Translations under genes and position numbers: made by a program | The notes under the pieces: model-generated | Databases searched by the model: none | Told to the model about the DNA's origin: nothing | Seen by the model: only the letters and a program-made list of their open reading frames with translations | Shown: one piece after another, positions 48,812 to 60,200 of the stretch | How the letters are laid out: every line of letters starts with the position of its first letter | How positions within the stretch are numbered: the stretch's first letter is position 1 | DNA from: Rhynchospora pubera | Lineage: Eukaryota; Streptophyta; Magnoliopsida; Poales; Cyperaceae | DNA length: 64,000 nt | Direction: 5' to 3' | NCBI GenBank assembly: GCA_028095005.1 | Contig: CM051463.1 | Location: 8,237,052 to 8,301,051 of the forward strand

Positions 48812-49931
48812 ATGGCAGCTTCCAAGCTTCAAGCCCTATGGAATCACCCTGCTGGACCCAAAACCAGTTCTCTTTCTATTTCCCTTTCTCTCTCTCTATC
48901 TCTCTCTCTAAACACAACACACACACACACACAAAAAGACACAATGGTAAGGTTTCTAAAGGTCTTGTGAATATATAATGGTGAATAATTCCTATTGCTA
49001 TCTTACTAATTACTCTCCTACTCAGGTAATTTGTTAGTACTTTTGGTCTTTGGTATACTTAATATTTATATAATTGTCATATTTGATTTCAGTTCATTTT
49101 TGGGCCCCTACCTTCAAATGGGGAATCAGTATTGCTAACGTCGCTGACTTCTCCAAACCTCCAGAGAAGATCTCTTATCCTCAGCAAATTGGTATGTTTA
49201 TTACTTTTCCCAAATAAAATTATCCTCAGCAAATTGCACTGAACAAAAATTGTTTTATTGTTTTCTGTCACTCTTGATGTAAGTACAAATAAACAGTTCT
49301 TGTGTTACAGCTTACTACTTGTAGAAAAATATATACAGTTGTGTTAGAATGAGGATTCATAATAATTGAACCTATTTATATCATTATGAGAAAGTACTCT
49401 TGGTTTGTTTTAACCTTGGGCAATCTGTATAGTTTAACTAATACTGTTTTATTCACGAGGAAGTAGTTGTTCAGTTTCGTCTCATGTATCTCTATCAACA
49501 ATATTGAGTGCCGAATGCAAATGCTAAAAACATAGGGTCTTTTCCCCTAATTACTGCAAAATGCTTGATATAGTTTTCTATACCCATTACCTTTTCTAAG
49601 TTCAACATATAGTCTGATATAGAGCTCCTGAATGCTATCATTTAGTAATGGCAGGTTCTACCAGTGCATAGTAAATAAAGGAAATTGTACACCATTTATC
49701 TTTTGGTAGAGGTACTTGCATATGTGCATACTAATTCAAAAGGAGAAAGGAAGAAATTTGAGTTATTTTGTAGACTAGACTGACTAGAAGATGCAACCTG
49801 GTTTGATGTTTATTGGAGGTTGTTTTTCCTGTTTGTCTATATGTGCGAATTATGTAATGACTTGTATTTGGTGTGCAGTTGTTGGTTTCTCTGGACTGAT
49901 CTGGACTCGTTATGGCATGGTTATTACTCCG
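48812..49931 (+). CDS. MPC2-type pyruvate carrier paralogue, interrupted after exon 3
   Basis: Three coding exons (48812-48866, 49093-49191, 49879-49931) encode residues 1-69, aligned codon for codon with the carrier gene at 31413. The 5'UTR exon (ending CAG|GTACC at 47364), the 5'UTR intron (47365-48786) and the promoter region are also duplicated. All GT-AG sites and the frame are intact. Exons 1-2 differ from the sister at 2 of 51 residues, but exon 3 at 7 of 18 (reads VVGFSGLIWTRYGMVITP), including S64G in the conserved RYS motif. Homology in intron 3 stops exactly at 50030, where an LTR begins. Exons 4-5 are not in the window; they may lie right of the retroelement or be lost. Without them the protein lacks the third hydrophobic segment. 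Function is doubtful: an intron of at least 14 kb would have to be spliced. Confidence 0.8.
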
Positions 49932-50030
49932 GTATGTACTATGATCAGCCTATTGTTCTTCATATTTCACCTCTTATATTTTGCAATTTGCCCAGAGCAC
50001 CTGCAATTTTAGATATTTGCAAGAACACCA

Positions 50031-50366
50031 TGTGTTAGGCCAATAAAGCCTATTCAGGTCTACACACGTAGACCACGCCAGGAGCTACAAAACACTGGAC
50101 CTTAGAAAATATTATCTTTAAAATTAGTAGTATAATTAGCATAAGAAAATAGTAAGAGATTTGCACATCTCTGATAATCTTTAATATTTGGTTGCCGTTA
50201 ATTTCCTTAGCTAGAGAATTTCCTTATCTTTGATATTTTATTGCTGTCTATTTATATGTAAGAAATTGCAAGAGAAGGAATATAGAAAATTTCCAAAAAT
50301 CTCTTTTCTCCTCTCTTCTGTCTTTTCTCTCTAACTCTCTTTCTTTTCCTCTCTTCTGACCTTACA
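50031..50366 (+). repeat. 5' LTR, 336 bp
   Basis: Begins TGTGTTAGGCC and ends CTTACA, with TG..CA ends. A TATA-like TATTTATATG lies near 50249-50260, followed by a long CT-rich stretch expected of R/U5. A PBS follows after one base. The left border is confirmed by alignment with the uninterrupted intron of the sister gene (32607-32625 region). The right border depends on the PBS call. Confidence 0.75.
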
Positions 50367-50367
50367 T

Positions 50368-50383
50368 TGGTGCTTTCGTTGAG
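50368..50383 (+). other. Primer binding site, tRNA-Thr type
   Basis: TGGTGCTTTCGTTGAG matches, as far as I remember plant tRNA sequences, the complement of the 3' end of tRNA-Thr(AGU), including the CCA. It starts one base after the LTR. Not verified against a tRNA set. Confidence 0.65.
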
Positions 50384-53300
50384 CCCTCTGTTTGCCTCTA
50401 AATTCTGCTGCAAATGATCCTAAACAATTTCCTATATTATCATCAAAATTCCAAAACCATATAATCTGAACCCCATCCACATGATCAATGACCCAACAAA
50501 AAGCCCCGATAATTGGTCATACTGCATGAAAGGAAAACACAGAAATTCTAAAAAAATGGACAGTAAATTAATTAATTACAAGGAATGCCATTATGCGCCT
50601 GTGATATCCTTATAATTAATTACCGGAGTCCTAAAAAATAGAAAATTTGTAGCAGTTAAATCCTTCATATTTTTATGAGGGGCCATGCAAAATTTCATGT
50701 CAAGTTGACCTTTAGAAGGGCACCAAACAATTTTTCTAAAAATAAAGCGGCTCAATTATCCTCAAAATTCAGTCAAATGGACAGCTCCATTTTGAAACAA
50801 ATGGAGGTAAACCTCACCAAATCAAGCATAAATAGGGGTATTTTCGGATGGGCCTTTGAACTAAAAAAAATCCGTTCTGGGCCGAGATTAAAACCCATCT
50901 AAATTGCACACCGACCCAATCCAATTCAGAAATTCCCTTTGATCCAACGGCCCTAATAAATACTCATAACATTATCCAAGATCAACGGGCAGATCTTGAT
51001 CCAAGATTAAAACAGTTGATGGAGTTTTCTGATTGGTTGGATGAAAGGAGATGGGTCCCACAATTAAAAAAAAAAGAAAAAAAAGATGGATGAAACAGTA
51101 CTGTTCTGACACTGCTTCGTACGCCAACGCGAAGAAGAGCTCCGTCGCCGCTCGGCGCCGCCTCAGCCCCAACTAACCTCACCAATAGGTAGGCGATGCT
51201 TCCACGATCTCAGCGACACCAAATTTGTAGAGAATCGGAGAAAGAATGACCTAATTTAGGGAATGAGGAAGCCGACTGTCAAAGGAGGAATATCCGAAAT
51301 TAGGCGCAAAGGGTGACGCAATTATGCAATTGAAGTGTGTTACATCTGCTCGAGGGGTTTAATAGCATACCTGATGAAGCAATTCTAAGCGAAGAAGCTT
51401 GTATGGAAGGACGAGCTATCTCAACTTCGAGCAAAAATGGCGATGTAGCACAAATGAAGAAGAGAGAGTTAAATGCGCTGTGGGAGGCAATAATTGGATT
51501 TCGTCTCGAGCAGAGAGCATGCACAGGTGCTATGTGTGGCTTCTAACGGTACCACAGTTGAAATACTTTCTAAACTGGATGCCTCCAGTGAAATGAGAGG
51601 GAAAAGACAAAGGGGATCGAAAGACTGGAGAGGACGGTGACTGTCTCTCATCAGACTACACCCTGAAAAGAGGAACCTAGTATGGTCCCTTGGTACCAAA
51701 ATCCCAAAGATAACAGAATACTGACGTTGTTTTCTGATTCAAGGAGAGCCGTCTGATGAGGCAAGAGATGAAATGAAAGGCTATGATGGACAATGACTTT
51801 GTATAATGGAAATGCCATAGGATTGGGTACAGGTGTAAGCATGAGAAATCATATGCATGGATCACATCTGGCCATTCCTTTACACATCTGACCAGGTGGA
51901 TGGAGGGATGTAAATGTTGGCAACACTGCCTCAAATACAGGTTGCAACCAAGGATGCATAACACCTCATGATGCATTACAACAGTACAATACTCCTGAAA
52001 ACGACATCACAAAGCAACCATGGGCATATCTGTCAATTGGGACATAAGACAGAGTGCTATAGAGCATAGTTCAATGAAGAATGGACAGAGAATCCCCATT
52101 ATACCCTTCTGAGCCCTGCCACATACTCCAAATTACCAATAATTGGTGGCAAAATTGGGATCATAAATGCATAATACACACTCAGTTACATAGTAAACAC
52201 CAGCTGGGCCAAGTAACTTATGTGAAATGCTTGGAAAATCTGAAGATTGACTGTGGTCAAAATTGAAGTTAGACAAATGTAAAACAAGGCATGGGGCTAC
52301 TTAATGACTTCAAGCATGTGAGAATTAGCTCAGTTAAGAATACTAAAGCCCTTCAAATCCATTGCCAACTGGATTGCAAAACACCCAACAGCAAGAGTAA
52401 CAAACCAAATTGGGCCACACATGCCTATACACAGTACTGATGATTCAAACCATGGTAAAAACATAAAGTTTACCAAGCAAGTACACTGCCTCAAACTCAA
52501 TTAAGGCGCCAGGCAATGTAATTTTGCACCCAGACCCCTAAGATAGCCAGAAAAAAACAAAGTAGCTACTCCTCTAGAGCCTTGCATCAAGTGATAGATA
52601 AAGGAAGACATGCCACATGTACATCAAGGTGCTTGGCGCCAAAATAACCCCTCCCTCAAGCACACCAGAAACAGATGTGTTTACTAAAAAATATGGGGTC
52701 CACTTGTCATACTGAGCCACCATAGCATGTAAAAGAAAGTAGAAATGCAAAAGCCAAACCATTGCCTCCTCACAAATGCCAGATGTCATGAGCACATTGG
52801 ACAGTATACTTGGAGGGTAAACATTCAGATTGAAGGAAGAAATGAAAAGTTAAGGCGGCAGCTTCACATTGCATCATGTCCTTCCATCAAGGATCAAAGC
52901 ACAAGGATGATGCCACACGTCAAGAAGGAAGAGCTAAACCCTAGAGGCCTTCCCCTATAAAAGAAGATGATCACTACCTGAAGAGAAGACCCCTTTTTCC
53001 CTTAAAAAAAAAAATTTAGTTATTTTCTTTGTTTCAATAGGACCAGAAGCTTAGCTACTAAAAGAGAGAGCCTTCTGAAAAGAAAAGAAAATATTAAAAA
53101 AAAAGGTAATAGAAATATCACTGTATATGCCATGCTTTGATGAAATGAAGATTTAAAGCCTCCTTCAGTGTTCCTTTCTCCTCTCTATTGCATATTAAAA
53201 AAAAAACTCATTCAGTCTGTTCAAAACCTTTTTGTTATTGTTTCTTTTGCTGTGTCCAGACTAACATCTCAATCAAAAACTCTATTTCCCTTTTTTATGT

Positions 53301-55520
53301 ATTTGCTTCTCATATGATGATTATCCTATACTCCATGGTAAAGGAGTTCCTCTACTCCATGGTAAAGGAGTTCTCCAGCCACAAGGAAGTTGCAGTCGAG
53401 ATGAGGCTACAAAACTGGCAGCATGGTGGTACCATCAAGGGTCTGGTTGTCAAGAACGCCGACCTGGTATCGCCTTGCTGTCATGGTTGATGGTGATCTT
53501 CAATGGTCCTTGTAAATAAAATTTTAAGACATGCTATGGTTTGATTGTCAAGAACGTCGACCATGGCATGGTTAAAAAAAAAAGAAAACAGTAAAAACAA
53601 AAAAAAAACAAGAAACACAAACAAACAATTAAAAACATATATATACATATACGTATATATGCATGAAAATGAATTAAGAACGCATGAATGCATATGTTTT
53701 TTTTTTTAAAAAAAAAGGGGGGAAATGTGGGTAAACTTGGAAATAATATTCAGAAAATATGTAAACATGAAGTACTGGTCTGATTTGCTTCAAAAGAGAG
53801 GGACCTTTAAGTAAAAATGTAGAAATTTTTTCTAAAAAAAAAATAGAGAAAGAAACCCATACTTAAGTTCTGTCAGTTTTTTTTTAAAAAAAAGAAAAAA
53901 GAAAGCAACACGTTAAAGTTTCTAAAAAAAGAGAGAGGGGGCAGAAACAAATATGAAGTTGTTCTTCAAAAAAAAAAAAAGAAAAAAAAATCCATTCCAA
54001 GTGAATACAAATTTCAAACCGAAAGGATGCAGGAATACCACTAAAACATATACATAGGTTTAAGCCATGTCAAATTTTAAGTCAGAAGAAATATGATGAA
54101 GTAGTAAAACGATGGGTTGAAATATGGGAAAGCCAACGAGTAATAAACCTTAATAAAATGATCCAATCTGTAAAACTTAGAAGCACAAAGTAGGCATGAA
54201 GCACAATGGTGAAATAAGTAACCAATTTGCAAAACTCAATACAAATTCAGTCTGCGAGGTTCAGAAACTGTAAGCTTGGAAAACAAAAAAAATGATGAAT
54301 TCAAAGTCTAAACTCAGACAAGGGTCAACATGGTAGGCTTGGAGAATAATCATCAATCAAATGTTCTGAGGTGTTACATCATAAGCTCCCCTGAGATGCT
54401 TTGAAAGGGGTGTTGAACTTAAAAAAAAAAAGAAAGAAAACTTAATACTATGCTTATGTGCGCGGTACTAGGACTGGGCGACCATTTGACAAGCTAATTG
54501 GCTTCTAAGCATTAGCTAGCAAAACACTAAAAGCATGTAGTATATCTTAATTAAGCCTGAAAAATCAGTAAATCAAAATGGTGAAAACCTCAAACCAGAC
54601 CTAATTAATGCATAACAAGTCAAGTTGATAGCATGGAAGGTATTACCTGTTCAATTGAAGTAGTCGCCAGTCTTATGGAGCCATCTCAATGACACCTAGG
54701 CCGTCCGCCGTGGCCAAACGCCATCCATGGATTCCAATTGGCTGTTTCGCCGCGACAATGATTAAGGGAGAAAGGATCCTCCACAAGGGTCGAAATAAGT
54801 GAAATGGAGGGTATTAGTCAAAGGAGAAGAGGCCTACAACATTGGTCCCGCCCCCATTTGCGAAAGCCATGAATCTAATCCCCCAAATTTTGTCGGACTA
54901 ACGTAGGGCTGACCAGTCAAACTCTCGTCGGAAGAGACGAAGAAGAGAAGGAAGAAAAGGAAAAGGAAATTTGACCTGTCTGACTAATCCGAATCCCGAC
55001 AAGAATGGACGAACGGATCTCTGAATCAACGGTCATAGCTCGAAGGTCCAGATGGACTCGGGGCATCATGAATCAAAACACTGACAGTAGGGTCCATAAG
55101 TCGGAAGTGGATCGAACTCAACCTCACATGGTTCACAAGCCCGAGCGAGAGCCACGCGGTTTAGCTTCCTAAGTTCAACGTCCATCACTGATCCTCTGTG
55201 GCGCGTAGCATGCAGCGGGTTCCTGACAAGCGAACAGCAAACAGCACAACTATAGCCCATCAGAAAATTCTGAGATTTCAAAAATGCATTAAAAATAGCC
55301 AGAAAATCAGAAAAATTCTCATAAAATATCAAAATGTCAAGAAAAATATGAGGAATATTTTGATGTGTTATGTTATGCTAAAACACCAAAGTAAAAAAAT
55401 ACTTTTTAAAATTAATAGGTTTAAGGGATGACCATAAGTAATAATAAATTTATATCTCTATGGTTAAATAAAAAAAAAAGAAGGAGATGAAGCCAAGGAA
55501 AATCATTTTGAACATTTTAT

Positions 55521-55630
55521 GTTCTGGACAGCAGGTACATCTGAGTATTTGTTCTGGACAGCAGGTATATTTGAACATTTTATGTTCTGGACAGCAGGTG
55601 CATCTGACATTCCTTGTTCTAAACAACAAG
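55521..55630 (+). repeat. Tandem repeat, 30-33 bp unit, 3.5 copies
   Basis: GTTCTGGACAGCAGGT starts at 55521, 55551 and 55584, followed by TACATCTGA-like variants, with a degenerate fourth copy GTTCTAAACAACAAG at 55616. It lies in the retroelement leader. Confidence 0.85.
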
Positions 55631-55689
55631 CATTATAATTTGCAAATAAAATTGAAATCACCAAGAAGGTCAAAAAAATAGAAATTTAA

Positions 55690-56148
55690 AAGTACAAGTT
55701 TAAAAATCCAAACTCAAAATTCCAACCAAACACTGAAAATCTAAAACTCAAACGTCACAATTAAGAAGTCCAACTCAAAGTCCGGAATGCCAAAATGCAA
55801 AAAGTTCAAACTCTAAACCAAGCCCGAAAGTGTCAAGAACTAAAAGTCAAACTCAAAAGTCAAAATCCAAAAGTGCTAACTTAAAAGTGCAAAACTTAAA
55901 AGCCTAAACTCAAAAGTCCAAAATTCTAAAGTGAAAATTAAAAATCCAAATCTGAAAATGACACAAAGTCTAAAAAAGGACACAAAGTCTAAAAATGACA
56001 CAAAGTCAAAATGACACAAAGTCTAAAAATAACACGAAGTCTAAAAATGACACAAAGTCAAAATGGCACAAAGTCAAAATGGCACAAAGCCTAAAAGTGA
56101 CCCAAAAGACACGAAGTCTAAAGTGACATAAAGTCTTAAAAGTCAAAA
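55690..56148 (+). repeat. Degenerate AAAGTC-rich tandem array
   Basis: From 55960 the unit GACACAAAGTCTAAAAAT (16-19 bp, with a shorter GACACAAAGTCAAAAT variant) is repeated about ten times. Upstream from about 55690, related words such as AACTCAAAAGTCCAAA recur irregularly. This is simple-sequence expansion in the leader. Confidence 0.8.
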
Positions 56149-56247
56149 GTTCGTCCCTTCAAGACTGCATCGCGTTTCGCCCTGAAGGAGACATCCTCCC
56201 GATGTTCAGATTGAGAAAAAGGAAAAGTCAATTCTGAATTGTCACTG

Positions 56248-56612
56248 AAGTTCCTGTCAAGAGAAGGCATAGCGCCTCCGTACTCGCGACTTGAACGAAA
56301 ATCCCAACAAAATCCCTAAGTTCCTCAAACGATTGAGAGCTGACCTAGAATACCCTATTTTCTAGTGTTAGACTCAAATCTAACAGCCTGTTTCTACAAG
56401 TTCACAGCATGTTTGACCAGAAGCAGACTGAAATCTGATGCCCAGGTGACCAGAAGAAAAGTCAACCAGTGGCCATCACCTAAGTTCATGTCAAGAGAAG
56501 GCATAGCGCATATGTACTCAAGGCTTGAACGAAATCCCAAAATCTCTAAATCCCCAAACGATTGAGGATTGATCTAGGATACTAAATTTCCTAGTGTCGA
56601 ACTCAAAAATCT
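56248..56612 (+). repeat. Direct duplication of about 140 bp in the leader
   Basis: Copies at 56248-56391 and 56482-56612 both run from AAGTTC(C/A)TGTCAAGAGAAGG through GCATAGCGC, CTTGAACGAAA and CAAACGATTGAG to CTAGTGT. They differ by several substitutions and small deletions, so the duplication is old. Confidence 0.85.
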
Positions 56613-57095
56613 CTGTAACGGCACTAAGCCTGATCCAGTAAAGTAAAAACAACCTAAATGTCTTAAAATGTGAAGCTAAAGAATTAAATCACATCATTCA
56701 TGTTTACATGGCTCCGTTAAAATAGCTGCCCTTCTGCATTGCTTTTCACCCTGAAACTCCCTATCAAGACACAATCCTTTTTATAAAAAATGGACTTCAT
56801 CCACTTACCACATCTAAACTTTGATTATCCCGATCTAGAGGTGCTCTTGGCCAGTTCTTAACTGAGTCCGGAGGTAATTAACAGTAGGGGCTTGCGCCTA
56901 CTGGAAAAAAAGGACCTACGACAAACAATCAACTCTCGAGGTACTTAGAACCGCATTAGTGCCCTTCGCTCGTTTGGAATGGGTAGTAACGACGGGTCTC
57001 AAGATGCTCGAGGGGTATCTGATCCGCATTTTCTTCGCCCCATAGAGGACTATCTGTTCTTCCGTGGTTGGACTGAAAAAGTGCGAGACAGGTTC

Positions 57096-57113
57096 TGGCA
57101 CGCCCGGTGGGAC
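57096..57113 (+). other. TGG-initial motif ahead of Gag
   Basis: TGGCACGCCCGGTGGGAC lies 118 bases before the Gag start. I associate similar motifs with leaders of plant gypsy elements, but cannot verify it here. Its complement ends in CCA and could form a tRNA-type T-arm, so it might be a PBS or a relic of one. If it were the true PBS, the sequence left of it would be a 7-kb LTR ending GAGACA (57085-57090). Confidence 0.35.
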
Positions 57114-57190
57114 ATTTTTCTCCTCTCATCAGGGCATAATCAAAGTTTAAATGTACAGATGGAATTGAGTCCATAATATTCAAAGAAAAA

Positions 57191-57225
57191 TACTAATGAT
57201 TGACTCTGAGTTCTCTCCATTGCAG
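57191..57225 (+). promoter_or_regulatory. Branch point and 3' splice site before Gag
   Basis: TACTAAT (57191-57197) fits the plant branch-point consensus. A pyrimidine-rich stretch and TTGCAG follow, ending at 57225, five bases before the Gag ATG. This suggests the long leader is, at least partly, removed as an intron. The donor was not identified; candidates include GAG|GTAAAC near 50811 and AG|GTAGGC near 51188. Confidence 0.5.
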
Positions 57226-57230
57226 GAATC

Positions 57231-60200
57231 ATGTTTACCTGGAGTCAAATCGTGAAAGGCGAGCGTCTCCGCCACAGGAAGGCAGCAGCGACCAGGACTC
57301 TCTACGTGCCCGTTCAGGCTGTCGTGCAAATCTCTCCCGTGATGCTTGCTGGTGAAGCATCGACGAAGGTCTCTGGAAAGCCTGCCCTTAACCCCAAAAA
57401 GGGTCGGGCGGCAACCACTCACATCAAGGGGGCGACAGCCCCGAAACTCAAAAAGAAAAAGAGGACTAGGATCTCGAGGGCCCAAGCTCTCCACCTGGTC
57501 CAACAACCCGAAACTGTCACTGACCTGTCGCTCAGCAATACCTTTGCCCCTCTGCATGTACTCAAAAAGGGGGGAGAAGTGATGCGCCTCAGAGAGGACT
57601 GGGAGCTTCCCATGTACGCCCCAGTCTCCGAGACAGAGAAGGTGACCCACCCAAAACATCAGGCAGTGGAGGCCATTCATGCGGCCTTCAGAATTGTCAA
57701 AAGATCCCGCAAGTCCCGCAGGATTGTCACTGCAATCCCTGCCAACCCCAACAAGCCGTCCATCAAGGACAGGCTCAAGTTCCCGGCGCATCAAAGGCTC
57801 CGCTTTCCCTACCCCGAGGACAACCGAGAGGGAGACGCGGACTATAGTGCGTCAGAAAAAAGGACTGTGGCTCACCCGCCTTCAGTCTTTGACCGGCTTA
57901 CCTTTCCATCACTCCAGCCCAACGCCCGCTCTATGAAGGCCAAAGGGAAAGTGAAACAGGTTTGGAGGCCCAAGCGATCGGAACCCATCCCCGCTCCCGA
58001 GCAAAACACAGGGGGCACCAAGCGATGGGTGCCAAAAGGAAAAGATACCTCTCTGGCTAGCCAGGTGGCGAATCAGATGATGAAAAATAAAACCAAAAAG
58101 AAATATGTGATGAGGAAGAAGCGGAATGCTGATTCTGTCTCAGTATACCATGTGTCAATTGATGACGATGAGGATGATGGTGGTGAAACGGCGGAAGTCC
58201 GTATGGTTGGGACAGGTTCCCAGGAACCGCCTCACTCCGAAAGTGTCCCCGTGGAAACACGAGGACAGAAAGGAAAAGCCTCAGCATCCAAACCTCCCAA
58301 ACGGGTAGGGCGGCCCAGGAACCGCAGCCCGGTAGTGGAGGAAATTGTCCAACAAACCACTGATAACATCGCAAGTGATGAAGAGGATCCAAATCCAGAC
58401 CATGGAAGTTCCTCTGAGGATGTTGATGAGGAAATTGAAATCCTCGAGGAAATATCTGACGAGATGGCCCAGCTTCGCAAGGAGTTGGAAGAGAAAACAA
58501 AACAACTTGAGCAACTCCGAGTGGAGAACGCTCGGGTAACCGCGGCTTGTGCCGCAGCCCAAAAACACCTAACCAAAAAAGGGGTACGACCAAGTAGTGT
58601 CGTCTTAAACAGTGATATACCTGATTCAACCGATACCAAGGAAATGGCTCCTAAACCAAAATCCAAAAACAAAAAGAAAACCAAGAAATCCCACTCCAAA
58701 ATAGTTCGAGAAAGAGATAGCAGCTCCAGTGAAACCTCTGAAGAGGAGTTGCTTGAAAGAAAGGAAACTAACGTCATTGACCCTGAGGCCATAATGGAGA
58801 AAATGCAAAGGGCCATGGATCAAAAACTGCAATCTCTCGGGATTGGGGGCACTCAACTGCCCGTCAATTTCACATGCCGACCTTACCCCGCAAGGTTCGA
58901 CCAGCTGGATTACCCGAAGGGACATATAGTGCCGAAATTCAAGGTGTTTGATGGGGTTGGAAACAAAATCACCCCGAGTCAACATCTGTCACACTTTATA
59001 ACCTCCTGTGGAAATACTGCTCGAAGGGAGGAATGGATACTAAGGCAATTTTCACAAAGTCTGTCTGGAGTAGCATTTGATTGGTATGCTTCTCTTGAGG
59101 CAGATAGCATCAAGAGCTGGAAAGAAATGGCAAACGCCTTTTGTGCAAGGTTTAGGACGACTCCGCATCGGGTCTCCGTTACCAACCTAGTCAACGCCAG
59201 ACAAAAGCAAGGCGAGTCTGTCTCCGATTATGTGTCAAGGTGGGAAACCATGTACACCGGATGCCAGTCCAACATAAGTGAATCTGAGGCGGTGCGCATG
59301 CTCCTGAACAGCATCCATGCACCGATGAAAGTATGGATGGTGGGACACAATGTCACCACCTTTGAACATTTGGTAACCATGGTTGCTCGATACGAGGAAG
59401 TGGAACCTGAAATGAACCAGCTGTACCATTCCGCTAAGGAAAAAGACAAAGAAAAGGGAAAGAAGCTGGAAATCAAAACAACAAAGGCAGTCAAAGCCGT
59501 CACTAACCAGGCTGAAGGCACTGGAAGTACCCAATGGGGAAAGAATGGCGAGACGAAGGATGGAAATCCACAGTCCAGGGCTCAAAGGCCAACACTCAGG
59601 GAGCTGAAAAGCAAGCCCTACTCATTCAAAAAAGAGAAAACTCTAAAGCTGTTTAGGCAAGCTATGGAAGTTCTCGAGGTCCGGCTGCCTCAATGCAAAA
59701 GGCCCGAGGAAGAAGACAAAGTGAACCACCTCAACTACTGTGTGTATCACAGAGTTTTAGGTCATAACATAGAGGATTGCTATGTCTTTAAGGATTGGCT
59801 CGAACAGAAAATCCAAGAAGGAGCAATCTCTCTCCATGATGACGCCAGGCAGGAGCCAGCTCCCCATGCCATCTCAAGTGGAGCCCCAAGTGCCAGCTCT
59901 CGTCGTGTCTCGGTCACTACTGACGGAAAACCGCCCACGACATGGAGCGTATATTTGAGCAAAAACACCAGAAAGAAGTTGAGAGCCTTGCAGGCCGAAC
60001 CTCAACTCAGATGGAAAAGCCCTATCATACCAGTGGTCCCAAAAAGACTCAAACCAATGAAAATACAACCGAAACCAATGACCCGTAACGCAAAAACGGG
60101 TAATGTGAGATCTAGACAGGCGTTCTGGAGGAAAACCTCTCCCGAAACTGTCAAAGATCCCTATGTTCAAGAAAAACCAACACAAGCAACCCTCGCTGAT

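Larger units (their letters stand above)
50384..57230 (+). other. Long leader of the retrotransposon
   Basis: No recognisable protein gene in 6.8 kb. Two GC-richer blocks look unlike the AT-rich rest: about 51090-51190 and 54660-55210. They contain the kind of CCGCC/GCGCC-rich DNA seen at plant gene starts and could be captured host sequence. Poly-A and AAAAG-rich low-complexity DNA fills 53550-54000. A short duplication CTCCATGGTAAAGGAGTT occurs at 53331 and 53355. Three further repeat arrays are listed separately. Confidence 0.5.

Noticed and set aside
57180..57794. 204-codon - strand ORF and many other ORFs antisense or out of frame within 57-64 kb
   Set aside because: They are shadows of the GC-richer 2,194-codon ORF, with biased composition and no domains.
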